DNA of 64,000 nt from Centropus unirufus (Eukaryota > Chordata > Aves > Cuculiformes > Centropidae). This document shows positions 48,701 to 60,908 of this stretch, one piece after another. The DNA lies in NCBI GenBank assembly GCA_013397695.1, contig VYZI01000035.1, positions 857,614 to 921,613 on the forward strand, in the 5' to 3' direction. Numbering within the stretch: the first letter of the stretch is position 1; each line of letters begins with the position of its first letter. A model generated the notes under the pieces. The model was not told the origin of the DNA. It searched no databases and saw nothing but the letters and a program-made list of their open reading frames with translations. Made by a program: the position numbers and the translations under genes.

Positions 48701-51700
48701 GCGGGAGTTATTCCTGAAAAGAAGGACACCCTTTGGCTTTTTCACTGTAGCTAAAAGTGTTTCTAGTGCAGAGGCACGCTGCATGGTCCTGGTGTAGTTC
48801 CACTTTCTTGTCTGAGTCAAGGACACAAGCAGGCAGTGCTGGAGTCCAGGCATCCGTGGAAACCCCAGCATTTAGCAGAAAGGGGTGTTTCTTCCATTAG
48901 ATCCGGTAGAAAAGAGGGAGCTCAGAAGCGGGCTGGCAGGTGCTGAGACGAGCTTTTTGACAGAGCACCCTGTGCCTGACTCCCTACAGGTGCATGAGTT
49001 AAATCAGCCCTTCTGAACAAGCCTGGTGCTGCCCCGTGCTTAGCCCTGGGGCCTCCTGGACAGCCCTGATTTCTGGCCATGGGAAGGAGCATGCCAGCTG
49101 AGGTAGCACCAGGTTCACACCAAGGGGGCCAGAAGTCTGGGCTTTGTCCTCACCCTCATACGACCCTGCCATGGGGTGGCAGAATTGCAGTGCGCCATTC
49201 CTTGGAGTCCTTCTCTTCCCTTTCCCACCTCCTCATTCCAGTGCAGAGTGGTTCACAGCCAAAGCTCAATGTCCTTGAGAAGCTCATGGCCAGGATGGCC
49301 ACCAATCCCTGATTTAAGAGGAGGAAATCCAGGGGTGCCTTGATCTCCATAGCCCATTATGCCAGTTAGCACAAATGAAACAAATTGCTTATGAGTGGGA
49401 ACGTCCTGCACAGGCTTGGTTATCAGATGAACAGAACTTTGCACGGCTCTTCCCCTGGAAGCCCTGGAAGTTGTGAAGCAGTTATCAGTCACTGAGTAGG
49501 CTTCAGTGAATGGATCCGAAGCCTTTTCCTTTTTTTCTTCAATGAAGAAAATCCCCTTCTTTCCCTGGTAAAGGTAGTAAATGTCTTGCAATTCTGTGGA
49601 GCCTTTCATCTACCACTTTGAGCTCCATGGAGAAAGGGACATCTTCAGAATGGTGTGGAAGGAACCTGTGGTGTTGTGGAAGGTGGGATGCCCAGCACTG
49701 CCCACAACTCCTCGCTTTGGGCTGAGCCTGGAGAGCAGCATTTGATGCTGAAGTTTTAAGCAGCAGCATGAGGGGTTCTGGTCCAGGACAGAGCCTGCAG
49801 CCAAGAGCTGCAAGAGCCCAGGAGGTGCTGCGCAGGGGTTTGCTGGTGTGAGCTGCCAGACCTGGCAGGGCACAGGCAGGAGAGAAGCTGGCCAGGCTTG
49901 TCCTTCACAGTGAGCAGAAAATCAAGGTGATGCAACTTGTGGCACTTTTCAGTGAAAGCATCAGGAATGGCCCCAAAAGGGGGCAAGAGGGAGGATATCC
50001 AGCCACACCCAAACTCAAAACTCCAGTTGTGCTACCAGCTCTGAGGAGCTTTAACTGCCTCTGCCACTCTTCCTGCTTCTCATAGGTCTTATATCTCACT
50101 GGAACATCAGAAAACAGGGTGCAAGGAGCCTGTTTTGCACCCTTGCTGTACTCGAGTTTTGGCACCAGCAGAGCAAACGCGGAGCTGTGGTGCTCGGTGA
50201 AGAAACCCTTGGCTGCTGCCCCTGTCCCAGCTGGCACCAGGCATGGCCCCACACAGGCTGCAGCTCATCTGGAGGGCTGAAGGGATGCAGGAGCAGTGCC
50301 AGCAGTGAAAAAGGAGTTGGGGGTGAACTCTGACTGACACTTGTTCCTGCTGGAGGTGGGATGCTGCCAGCCTGTCCTTGGCACCGGCTGGCTGCAGGGC
50401 TGTGCTCCCAGTCACTTCAGCTCTTTGGAAGCAAAGCAGGGAGAGGGTTACCTTCCCTGTGCAGGGAAAGAAGATGGTGTCACCATGCAAGCAAGCACAT
50501 GGGGCATAAACCTTAGGCATGGGAATCCAGGAATGAAGTTCAAAAGGTCACTGGCATCTTCAGATGTGTGGAGGTGTAGTAAAACAGGCTAAGAGCAGGA
50601 TAAAACGGTTCAATGCAATGAGGGAAGCTACAACCCTAACGTGTCCTTCCTTGGAAGGGATGTTGGAAGGATGCTTTGTTCAAGTGCAGGGGCAGAGCCC
50701 CGTGTCCCTGGCAGTGGCATGGCCTTTCTGCTTTCTGAATTGCAGTGCTGCAAGTGTGAGGTGACAGTGTAAGGCACTCGATGGCACCGGTTTACGAAGG
50801 CTCAAACTGCGGCGTAGCTAATCCCCTGCTTTAGTAAGAAACTGTTCCTCCTTTTATCACATTGCTGCTGATGGAAGATCACAGGCAGGAGAAGTAACAC
50901 ATTGTAGATTCATAGGCTTACACTGACATTTCATGAACAGCAGAGAAAGGACCAAATGCAAAAAAAACCCCAAACTGGCTCCAAGTTGATGATTTATACT
51001 GTTTTCTCAGGGCCTGTTTGCCAAGCAGCTGGTGTTTTGTGCCAATTGCTATTACAGAAGAGCTTTCTTTGATAGGTATGCTGAATGGACACTACGCTGT
51101 TTATCTTAAAAAAAATCCATCCCCACAGCATTTATGGGCTGGCAACAGAAAAGGAGAGAAAATGTTGGACTCTGTTGGGTCTCTTTGTATGCAGGAAAGC
51201 ACATTTGGGGGAACCTGCATTATCTGTGCGAAAACACAATAGATTAATTCTATTAATGGATGTAACGTGTCTGGGTTCAAGCAAGAGTTGTCATTTGAAT
51301 ATAGAAGTCAAAGCCAATTTGCTGTAACATATTTTTCTTTTCAAAATATTTTAAGAAAGAGAAGAAAGTTTGTGCAACAACTTGGCAAGCAGGTCTTTTG
51401 AGAGGAGGTATTTTCTATCTCGCAGCTAACATAAGGGCTGAAAAATGTGGCAGTGTCGAGCAATCCTGGATTCCTTCTGGAACTGAAAGAAAGTGTGCGG
51501 GATATAATTGTGTAAGAGCCCAATAAATTTTGAAGGGTGGGTTTGTAACACTGCCTAGGGGGCTGCAGGTGGCTCCAAAAGAAAGTCACGGGTTTTATTT
51601 CAGTAACAGGACGTGAAATACTTTATCTAGCTAGCTGCACACTCGTGTGGCCCCATCTAAAAGGCATTGAATTATTTTAAAATAGAAATTCCCATAACAG

Positions 51701-53125
51701 TCATTATGCTTCTTCTGTGCCAGATGGTAGAAAGATAAGTTGGATGAGTTTGGTGTGTGCGTGTATGTGTGTTATTGCGGGTGTGTGTGCAAAAGCTACG
51801 GCACAGAAGTGAGCTTTCCTGGAGTTTGCAATGCAATAAAGATCAATGCTCCAGAGTCTTCAGGGCATGGCCAGTCTTTGCTTTTCTATTGGTCAGTCCA
51901 CGTTTCCCTGGATGCCACGGGAGGCAAAATCCATGGAGAAGAACTTTGCCTAGGAAGTAGATCAGACCCTAGGGGACTACACAGTATGGAGAGAACCGTT
52001 GTGTTATAGGAATCATCAGACTCCAGCTGCAGATTCCTCTGCTGTGGGGCAAATAGGCTACTGCATATTAGGTTATACAGAATTAAGCAGTTTAATTCCT
52101 AGGGTGGAGCCAGAAAAGTGATGTTTCTCATGACTGTTGTGACCTCTCCAGCGTGTCCTATTTCCTTTGTAGCCGGGCAGCTAAAGAATACCTGACTCTC
52201 AAGTGATCCAACACAGGCTGGGTATTTTTGTGAGGTAACACATTTTTGTGTGCAGATTGAGGAAAGTATTTCCTACATTTGGTAAAGGTCCAAGTACCAA
52301 ACACTAGTGGAGCAAGTAGGCAGAAAACATATTGCTGCCAAGGGAAACCATGGGTAAAACTAAATGAGCAGCATATTGTCATCCCGTGTTCATTCTCATC
52401 CTGTTTGCTCATGGTCTAAGTCCTGAAGGACCTTCCCCATTGCCTCCAAGATGAATCTTTGGTCCATCCCTTCTTCATGAAGCTGCACAAGGGGAAGAGG
52501 AAATACAGCTAGATCCATCGCAAAGACCCTAAAGCCCCCTTCAAACTCTTGTACATTTACAATTTGTTTTGCTAAGGAAGTTGATAAACTCTAAGCCTGT
52601 TTAATCCTGACACTAATGGACAAAAACTCTGGTCAGGGAGATGACAGGCTGAAGGAAAGCGGTACTGCTCACCCCACTGCAAAGTAACTACTTAGCACTT
52701 CTGTATTCTCTAAGAGTAGATGCCACTTCTAGCAGTGAGCCTGTGACTTCTTGCTGCTGCTCACCGGATGGTGGGAACCAGCTGATGCTGTTCCCTTGTG
52801 GTCAAACATACTGCCTTACAACCCAATGTGAGTTCCCCAAAAGATCTCCAGGATGGCTCCATTGCTTCTCTTAATGGTTCCCAAGCTCCTGGTACCCCAC
52901 TGAGGTTTTCCACTGGAATACCTGGCACGATTTCAGAGTCTTCCATGAGTGATGAAGTTACTCAATCCCCTTTCCATTTTGTCAGAGTCACTTTGTGTCA
53001 GTCACTTGCCCTGAGAGTCTGTGTCCTGCATCCTGCACTTGAGCTAACTGCATAGAAGGGATTCTTTCCTTTTCTTGATGCTTGTTATTATTTTCATCTT
53101 TCACGAGCTGTTTCTTCTGTTTCAG
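45787..53125. other. Intron 2, last segment before exon 3
   Basis: Unique DNA, GC-richer between about 48900 and 50700, where many overlapping open frames occur on both strands without recognisable domains. A degenerate GT-rich stretch lies at about 51751-51790. No repeat element or gene was recognised up to the exon 3 pyrimidine tract. Confidence 0.5.
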
Positions 53126-53329
53126 GATCAACACTCTGTGGTAGGCCAGGGAGTTGGCCCCACTCCAAGCTCCAGTTCTTGCTCAAATCCAAACACTGGA
53201 AGTGGTTACATGAACTCATCCCAGCAGTCAATGTTGAATCAGCAACTGATGGAAAAGAAACAGGCTCTGCAACGGCAAATGATGGAGCAAAAACAACTCC
53301 TTCTACAGCAGCAGATGTTGGCAGAAGCT
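53126..53329 (+). CDS. MAML2: MAML2 exon 3
   Basis: This internal coding exon is exactly 204 bp (68 codons) and phase 0 at both ends. It is preceded by a long pyrimidine tract ending TTCAG (AG at 53124-53125) and followed by GTAAGT (from 53330). The protein begins DQHSVVGQ, has a Ser/Asn/Gly-rich stretch (residues about 11-31 of the exon), and then a Met/Gln-rich helical segment, QQLMEKKQALQRQMMEQKQ, with a short Gln run before LAEA. This agrees with the low-complexity Gln-rich middle of MAML2, part of the region that activates transcription. No frameshift or stop interrupts it. The open frame continues past the donor to 53398, but that tail is intronic. Confidence 0.93.
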
Positions 53330-56300
53330 GTAAGTTTTATAATTCCTTATTTTACATGGAAAAGAATATCAATAGAAAACAATAGAAAAGACAGCTAAGA
53401 CACAGGAAGAAGTGCCCCAGAACTTCAAGGTCACTTTGGCAATGCCTGGACATTCTAGAACGTGCCTGATATTGTTCAGCACTTTGCTAAGCCCTTTTGA
53501 AACCTTCTTCAGTCTATAAGAAAAAATCAAGTATCTAAGCTACGGTAGTTCCATTATGAGAACAGCCTAAGCATATGCTTAATTTGAGGCATATGAATAT
53601 TATTAATGGTTTTCTTTGCCAGGTAAACTCAGGGGTACTGCTGCGTTACTTTGACCACAGAGGAAAGTTGACTTCCAGGCTCTGCAATCTAGGCAGCATG
53701 GTATAAAGTGCCTCTGTGTAAACAAGGACCAGGTAGATTGTCTTTAGTGTCCAATACAAATTTGTGTGCTTGGCTGGAATCATACACGAGTCCTCCTTTT
53801 TCTTTCTTTCTTCTTGAATTTTAAGATATTTTTAGCTAGTTAGTCCTTCTCCCTTGGTATCTGGGACACCAGTTGGGAATTTCTGGTCATTTTATGAGGC
53901 ATAGGGAATATTTGGGGTCTTGTTGGCAGTGAGAAGTACTAGAACCTACTGATTTTCCACTAAACTGACGTTGCCATTGGTATTGCACAAACTCTGGAGG
54001 TTCTTTGTGATTCATCACCTATGGCCAGGAGCCTCAGCCTCTCAGCAGCCTCTCAAAACAGTAGTGCTTTCCCTCCACATCCTCATATTCACGGTTCCTT
54101 GGTAGTTCCACTTGATACAGCACAGAGAAGAGAGAAGTCCTAGAAGAAGAGCTGAGCTTCGTGTGTCCTTCAGGCAGTAAGGAAGCAACCCAGGTGGCCT
54201 GCAGCAGCTAGGAAAAGGCTGCAAGGAGGAAGGTGGGAAAGGACAGAGGTGACACCACCACCTGCTTTTCTTCCTCCAAGCTGCATTAACTGCAGACACT
54301 GAGCCTATGGCTTATCTGCAGTCTTTCAGCACTTAAAAGGGGCTTATAAGAAAGATGGGAAGAGACTTCTTAGTAAGGTCTGTAGCAATAGGACAAGGGG
54401 TAATGGATTTAAACTAAAAGAAGATAGATTCAGACTAGGTTTAGGAATATTTACACTGAGGGTGGTGAAACACTGGAACAGGCTGCCCAGAATGGGCTGA
54501 TCGATGCGCCATCCCTCCTGGAAACATTCAAGGTTAGGTTGGATGGGGCCCTGAACAACCTGCTTGAGTTGAAGATGTCCCGGCTAATTGCATGGGATTC
54601 GGACTAGATGACCGTTAAAGGTGCCTTTTAACCCAAAACATTCTATGATTGTATAATTCTATGATTTACCTCAACCTCTATCTCTCTTGGGACAGCCTAC
54701 AGGGCAGACGCATTCACACCGGCCTGATATTTTGAATCCAAAACTTTCCTTTCTCTATAGAGATGTCGACTAAGAAATACTGCCACATTTAGTGAATATC
54801 ATTCATGTCATTAAAGAACGACACAGAACTGGAAAAACATTAATGATTTTGTATGTTTTCAAAACAAAAATTATTCCATTTTTATAGAGAATAATTTTTT
54901 GTTTACAGAGTAATTTCCATTCAAAAATATAATTAGAAAACTTGAATTTGAAAATAAGGATTTAATTTGTCCTATGTGGGAAATATTTGTTGACTTTTAA
55001 TTTATGAGGATGAAAAATGAATTTTCAAATCAGCTCCAAGTGCTGCAGTTTTCTGTCAGAACTTTTATCAGAAAGAAAAGTTCATTGCTCATACATTAAA
55101 AATAAGTATTTTTTAAAAATAAGTAAAATAGAAACTAAAATCACTACAGAATGTATTTCTTACCAGCTTTCACTTGCTTTTTGTACCACGCACAAAATAC
55201 ACACAGAGCCTCCAACAATTTTTACATATATTGCAGGGATTTCCTGAGAGTTGACTTGTCTTTCTTCTTTGCAAGGCTTCAGGTCAATTCATATGTTAAA
55301 AGGAGCCTTATAAATCTTAATCAGACCCTTCACTCCCAGAATGCATTGTGGAAATACCTAAAAACCACAAGAAAGGCCTTTCTCCCAGTGTTTTAAAGTG
55401 CTCCTGGTAGAAGAAAAAACAGATTTTTCACAGGAAGCTCTGTTTGGGTGCTGAAGATCCCCAAATTACTCTGATGGGCACCCAGCAGGACCTGACTCTT
55501 CTCACACAGATGAGCCCGTTTGCTGCTCTGGCAGCCAAGCACAAAACCCAGGCAGCGAAGGGGTGAAGCTGCCCAGCAGCTGTCCAGTATGCACAACTCC
55601 GGGAGGCACCAGCAATGATTTCCCAGTGGCCGAGCTGGTCAGACATACCTTTTCCTTCCTTGAGGCCAAGTATCCCGAGTAGTTACAGCTTCTGGATGGG
55701 TGTTAACGCTCTGGAGACAAACCACACTGGGGCTGCTGAGAGATTCGCCATTGGCCCTGGTGTCTGCACCTTCCAGATGTTTATGAACGCAGGGCAGTCC
55801 GCGTGAGGCCCCAGTGGGGGGTGGCCTGAAAAACCAATGGCCTAGCAGCGCCCTCACTAAACCCCAGCCATGTTTCCCGCAGGCATCCCTGATGTCCAGG
55901 GAGGACAAAGCAATGAGTTGTGCTGATCTCTGCAGGAGTTCCTCCAGGACAGGAGGAAGGAGGGAGTGAGGGTGGGGGATATCCCGGGCAAAGCATGCTT
56001 GGTGACAAGCTGAACCGCTCTTGGCCAGCTCTGAGGGCTGTGTGGCTGCCGTAGGCTGATGCCACTGGTGCTGCCAAGGGGCAAGCGTGGCTCTTGAAGG
56101 TCTGGGCCCTCATCGGTCCCCACCTTCATCCCAGCTGGGTTTGGCTTGGGTGTTTGGTCTTTCTCTGTGCTTCCTCTGAAAGCAAATCCAGCTGTGCAGG
56201 GAGGGAGGGAGCCATGAGGAGCCATCAGTCCCCTCTGACTGATGAGCATGGTGAGCAAGAAGATGGGGACACTGGAGGACACTTGGTGCTGCAGTGCAGA

Positions 56301-56557
56301 CGTAGCCAGTGTTTGAGAAGCTGAGCAGCTCTCAGTGATTTTAAGGAAAGTTAGACCAGATTCAAACACAATACAACCAGCAGAAAGGTTTCTATACAAA
56401 TTTCTGGGAGATGGCACAGGTTCACAGCTGCCTTTCCAGTCAACCAGACGGTGAAAGGAAGCAACACTTTAGCTTTGTACGTGTTGAGAAAACAAGGAGG
56501 CAGGCAAAACACAGAGCCAGAAAAGCAAATTAATATATTTCTACATTGGCCTTCTAG
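53330..56557 (+). other. MAML2: MAML2 intron 3 (3.2 kb, phase 0)
   Basis: The donor is GTAAGT and the acceptor CTTCTAG. It contains one sense CR1 fragment (54328-54666) followed by AT-rich unique sequence (about 54780-55400) and a more GC-rich part (about 55450-56320) whose antisense open frames look non-coding. Nothing else is recognisable. Confidence 0.9.
54328..54666 (+). mobile_element. CR1 LINE fragment, 3' end, sense (intron 3)
   Basis: GCAATAGGACAAGGGGTAAT, ACACTGAGGGTGGTGAAACA, CTGGAACAGGCTGCCCAGAA and TTCAAGGTTAGGTTGGATGG occur in CR1 order, followed by a tail with ATTCTATGATTGTATAATTC and TATGATTT. The tail carries slightly corrupted octamer copies. It is 5'-truncated. Confidence 0.93.
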
Positions 56558-56669
56558 GAGAAAATCACTCCACAAGACCAGCTGAACAGACACTTAACAC
56601 GACCCCCACCGGATTATAAAGACCAAAGAAGGAACATGGTCAACATGCAACAAGCAAACCAATATCCTG
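56558..56669 (+). CDS. MAML2: MAML2 exon 4
   Basis: This short internal exon is 112 bp, 37 codons plus one base. The acceptor is CTTCTAG (AG at 56556-56557) and the donor is G|GTAAGT (GT at 56670-56671). The peptide starts EKITPQDQLNRHL and contains the basic/proline segment RPPPDYKDQRRN. It ends QANQYPG, with the Gly codon split across the intron (phase 1). The first residues continue the LAEA of exon 3, as in the vertebrate family. It was found by reading the acceptor-to-donor interval directly and is too short to stand out as an open frame. The PPPDYKDQRR segment is among the most family-specific stretches in the window. Confidence 0.93.
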
Positions 56670-59600
56670 GTAAGTGCCTGTGTGCTAAATGAAACTGTTT
56701 TCTTCCTTCATTCTAGCTGGAAAACCATCCGGAAGAGCCACGCGTGCATAGTGGCCTGATTTTCCGGGTGTCCATTTACATCACGACAAAGGTCAGGGGT
56801 GGTGGCTGCTGCTGTCTGTGCTATTTACCTTACTGGCCCCCACAACGGAGAAGCATTGATATACCATCTGGAGAACCTGCTGGTGGTCCATCCAAGCTGA
56901 TGCTGCATGTCTCAGGCACAGGAAAGGAGCTGGGCCTTCCATTAGGACTGCCTGAAGCAACCTCAATCCTTCCAGATGCTTCTCTTATGTACTTAAGTAT
57001 ATCTTGCTTCAGAGACTGAAACAAGAGCCATCCACCCCCTTAAATGGTCGCTCAGGTACAATGTGAGGACCTGCATACTAATTTTTAAGTTTCTTGTAAG
57101 ACACCGTCATGGGCAACCAGAGCAATCATCTGAACTTCTGGGTTATTTAATATGCCATGGCCATGGCCTCAGTGCTGCGTCACAAGCAGCATTTCAACAG
57201 GTCAAACAAACAGTAGGGTAAAAGCCCCTGTTTCTGCCAGAACTACCTAGGGCAGAAAATGCCCAGAACTTCACGCCCAGTCCTTGATTTCCACTCTTAA
57301 GCCCTCACCGCCTTGGAGAATCTGGTATTAGGAGCACAAGGCTGCCTCTTTGTTGCTCTGAGAGTAAGGGCAAAGTAAGAAAGTGATGCTGAGGAGAGGA
57401 GGTGGGGGGAAACACAGCAGGTGGGATCCAAGGATGTTTTTTATACCGCAAAGTGTCTGCACCTTTAAGTATGAAGGGGATCCTTTACCTTCTAGTATAT
57501 CTCTGTATAAACAAAAAAATAAAAGAAAATGATGGCTTGATTTGTTTTTCCATAAATGTCGGCTCTGCAGATTCAGCCAGGGATCTGAGTCTTTCCTTCC
57601 CACCTGTCCTTTGTAGAAAAACTTTTTCAGCTTTTCTTGTGTTTTTAATGAGTTCGCAAGTGCACCTCACTCACGTGCCACCCCTCTGCCCAGCCTGCTG
57701 CCCCTGGCACCAACAGCCCGGCTCCCTGTGGAAGGACCAGGCTGGGCTGCTCGAGCAATGTCCATGCTCTCCTTTGCCCTGTTGTCAAGTTGTAGCACCC
57801 ATAGACTTGCTGCAGGCTGGAACGTGCTGCTTTCTACCAGGCCTGAGTGTTTATTATCTCCAGTAAATTTCCACAAGCACCACTGATGACAGCTTCATGA
57901 CTTATGGTGTAGGCAATGCCACGGGGCAGAGAAAGCCCTGCTTGCTGGCTTGGTTCCCCCTGTGCTTGTTAAACAAATGCGTTGGCAACCCCAGCAGTTT
58001 GCCGGGGAATCCTGTGATTTGGTGTGTTGTTTAAAGGTTCGTTCCTGGAATCAAATGATTAACTGAGAGTCTTGGCTTTTCCTTCAAAACAATCAATTTC
58101 TAGCCCAAGAGAGAAAATGGAAATGACTGCAGCCACATCTGTGAAAAGCTCCAAAAGAAGTAGATTGCCATTGTTATGTGGCTTTTACTCTTGTTCTCAA
58201 TCCAGAGGACTCTTTGCCAGTCTTGTGGCATTTGGAGCCCCATCTTCTGGGTTTGAAATGTGGGACTGGCAGCTCTTGTCCATTCAGATCTCAAGACCCT
58301 GCGGGGCGAGTCCAGGGAGAAGAGCAGCTTTTGAGGCAAGGCTGAGGGAAAGGGCTGTGTTGGGAGCTCATAGCAAAGCTACCAGATGGAGCAATTAGGA
58401 AACTCTTGCATAAGGGAGTAACAGCAGGGAATCTGTTCTCTTTTTCTGGGAATAGCTTTGCTCAGGTCAGGGAAGAAGTGACAAAAAGCAAAATAAGTTA
58501 CGTAGGAGCTTGGAGGCGCATGGTTAAGCACTGTATTCCTCGATAATTTCCCCATAGCGCCGTATCACGGCAAGAAACCCCGAAGACAAGAGCAGGTGAA
58601 TTGGGCAGTGAAGGCATTTCTCCAAATCGCTGCAGCCTGGGGTGCCCAGCTGCTGTGCTCAGCACTGCCAGGGAAGGCATTTCTTCCCATCTGGAAGAAA
58701 TCAGAATGGAAAATATTTGCGTTAAAAATAAAAAGATAAAAATAGCGACACAAAGAAAGAGGAAGCTTCGTCCTTTGCACAACAAATGGAACTCACATCC
58801 CAACAACTTGTGCCCTTTAAAGAGAGTGGCATTTGCAGGAGCGGTGGGATGGCAGCCCTGGGAGCTGCTCAGCACCTGGCAGAGACACCCCTGGAGGGGC
58901 GTCATCGCGATGGCAAGGGGAGTGACTCCACAAACCTGGAAAGAGAGAAGCTCTCTGGTTGTTCCAGGTGCTGATGGCTGTTCCAGGTCTTTTGAAATGT
59001 CATTCCTCCTATTTAATGCTGGCATAAGGGAGAAAAAAGTCAGGACCCCCATCTCTGTCACCCCTGTGAAAAGACGCTGCAGCATTGCCAAAAACCAGTG
59101 AGCAAGGCACAACCCGCTGGCAAAGCCAAAGATGGGGCAATCGTGAGATCGCCTGCTGAATGCTGATTTTCTCCTCTTCATTTCCAGAGCTAAGTTCAGT
59201 TAGATGGCTCCCTGGTAGCCTGTGAAGGAGAATCTGGTTGTCCCTGTGGAGATAAAACCAGGTGGACTCCTCACATCATCTCCTGTCTCAGGGACCACCC
59301 AGCAAAACTGAATTTAATTGCTTAAGTTAGGACAACGTAATTTTTTTAGGATAATTTGATTCTCTGTGATCAAATGACTCCTGCTTAGAGCCAAATTGTG
59401 GGAAAGCCTGCCTTCCAGAAGGTGAGCTTCTTTAATTTAAATAGCTCTGTTTATATTGGTTTAAAACAGGAAACTCTGGTTGTGGAGTCACGCTCAGTTG
59501 TCATAATTATTTGGGAAGAGATTATTTTTAAGTAGTTAGGGGGGAAAAAAAACGAATCCTTTGCATCCATTACTAAATGAAAAGAGCACACATATATAAA

Positions 59601-60908
59601 TAAATATAAATATATATAAAAAGAATGCAGAAAAGGCAGAAATATATGGTAATTTTTTTGCTTTGGTTCCAGTCTGAGGGAACTGAACATCATTATGGTG
59701 AAATTTCAACAGGAACAGTATATTAAACAGCTGTTCCTAAACATAGACTTTTTAAATATGTATGTGCATGATTTGTCTTCAAGAATTTTAAAAGAGCTGG
59801 CTGAGAGGTTCTCCAAATTCTTAATGTCACTTTTTATTTAATCTTAAAATGCCAAGGAAGACTGCTAATGCCATGGCAACAATTAAAAGAGTAGGTAATT
59901 GCAGCCTTAGTGACCTAATGCAGAGCTCAGCAAAAATACTGGAGAGCTGATACAGCCTGAATAATAAAGAATTTAGGAAGGGAAGATAATTATTGCCAGG
60001 CAACATGGGCTGATATAAAAGTATCTTTTTAAACTAGCGTGGTGTTTTTTAAAATGAAACCACAGCTTTGATTGATAAAGGTGATGGCTGCTCAGGTAAT
60101 GTCCTATAAAGCATCTGACTTCACGCTACCTATTTTGGTTAAGAAATTAGGGCGACCCAAAATTAACATAGCAAGGAAATGGGCGATGGGTCTCCAGAAA
60201 TCACTGTAAAGATTGTGTGATTGGTGACAAACACAGTCTGAGGTGATTCGGAACATGAACAAAAGGGAGCTTACTTTCCCTCCATGTGGGAGATGTGCAA
60301 GAGATTTTACTCTGCCCAGCTGCGATGTCCAGCCTTGCAACCAAATGCTGAAAAGTGTCAAGTTCTGAACAGAGCTTAGAAGGACCGAAGGACTGGAAAA
60401 CATGGCACAGACGGAGACTGATGTGCTTGGAGAAGGCTGCAGGCATTAGCACACTCCTGAAGCATCTGTGCCGTAAGAAGGAATTGATGATGGTCCAACT
60501 AATGAAATTAATCAAACAGACTAATATAAAATAAGATTTGATGACACAGTCAAAGTTAGTCAAATTCAGCCTGGTTTTGTTTTATGTACAATGGACCAAG
60601 CCAAGGCAGCGTTCTGTGTCCAACAATTGCTACAAGTTGTTACCTGGGAAATAGCAACGCTCCAGAGCTGTATGTTCCTCTGTTCTTCCTCTGGGAAAAG
60701 CTCAGGGAATTCCCCAAAATTCCAAATCACCCTTGGAATCACAGGCATCTTTAAGGCCTTGTGCAAGTTCATGCAAGTCCTCTTAACAGGAAAATATCTT
60801 CTTCCGGAAATTCTGCTTCTAGAAAACTCAATTTTTAACCAGTTGATATTTGCATGACACCATGCATCGATGCTCTCACATTTAACACTTTTGTTTTCTC
60901 CTTTCCAG
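56670..60908 (+). other. MAML2: MAML2 intron 4 (4.2 kb, phase 1)
   Basis: The donor is GTAAGT and the acceptor TTTCCAG. No interspersed repeat was recognised. A GC-richer patch at about 57650-57800 and another at about 58500-59100 carry open frames on both strands without recognisable domains. The 59.7-60.1 kb part is AT-rich with two X-box-like palindromes, and an AT-rich TATA/AAAT run lies at about 59590-59625. Confidence 0.9.
59867..60004. promoter_or_regulatory. Pair of X-box-like (RFX-type) palindromes in intron 4
   Basis: AATGCCATGGCAAC lies at 59867-59880 and ATTGCCAGGCAAC at 59992-60004. Both contain the perfect half-site GGCAAC and a good partner TGCC with spacers of 2 and 1 bp, close to the RFX consensus GTNRCC N0-3 RGYAAC. 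The surrounding sequence is AT-rich with TAATT words. The assignment to RFX is inference from motif shape only. Confidence 0.3.

Larger units (their letters stand above)
147..53125 (+). other. MAML2: MAML2 intron 2 (about 53 kb, phase 0)
   Basis: This interval is bounded by GTAAGG at the left and a long pyrimidine tract plus TTCAG at the right, and it joins two exons that continue in the same frame. It holds all the repeats listed separately up to 53 kb. No other exon that extends MAML2, and no second gene on either strand, could be recognised in it. Confidence 0.9.

Noticed and set aside
49253..50592. Cluster of overlapping open frames on both strands
   Set aside because: They reflect locally raised GC with fewer stops. 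None shows a domain, a conserved motif or consistent exon borders.
53611..53630. Recursive splice site candidate (TTTTCTTTGCCAG|GTAAAC) in intron 3
   Set aside because: The intron is only 3.2 kb, so a ratchet point is not expected, and one motif match is weak evidence.
55857..56417. 186-codon antisense frame in intron 3
   Set aside because: It lies in a GC-rich stretch with other overlapping open frames, is rich in Pro/Ser/Leu, and has no recognisable domain or splice context.
60854..60908. In-frame codons upstream of exon 5
   Set aside because: They lie before the TTTCCAG acceptor, and the exon 4 to exon 5 join with a split Gly codon gives the family sequence. They are intronic.
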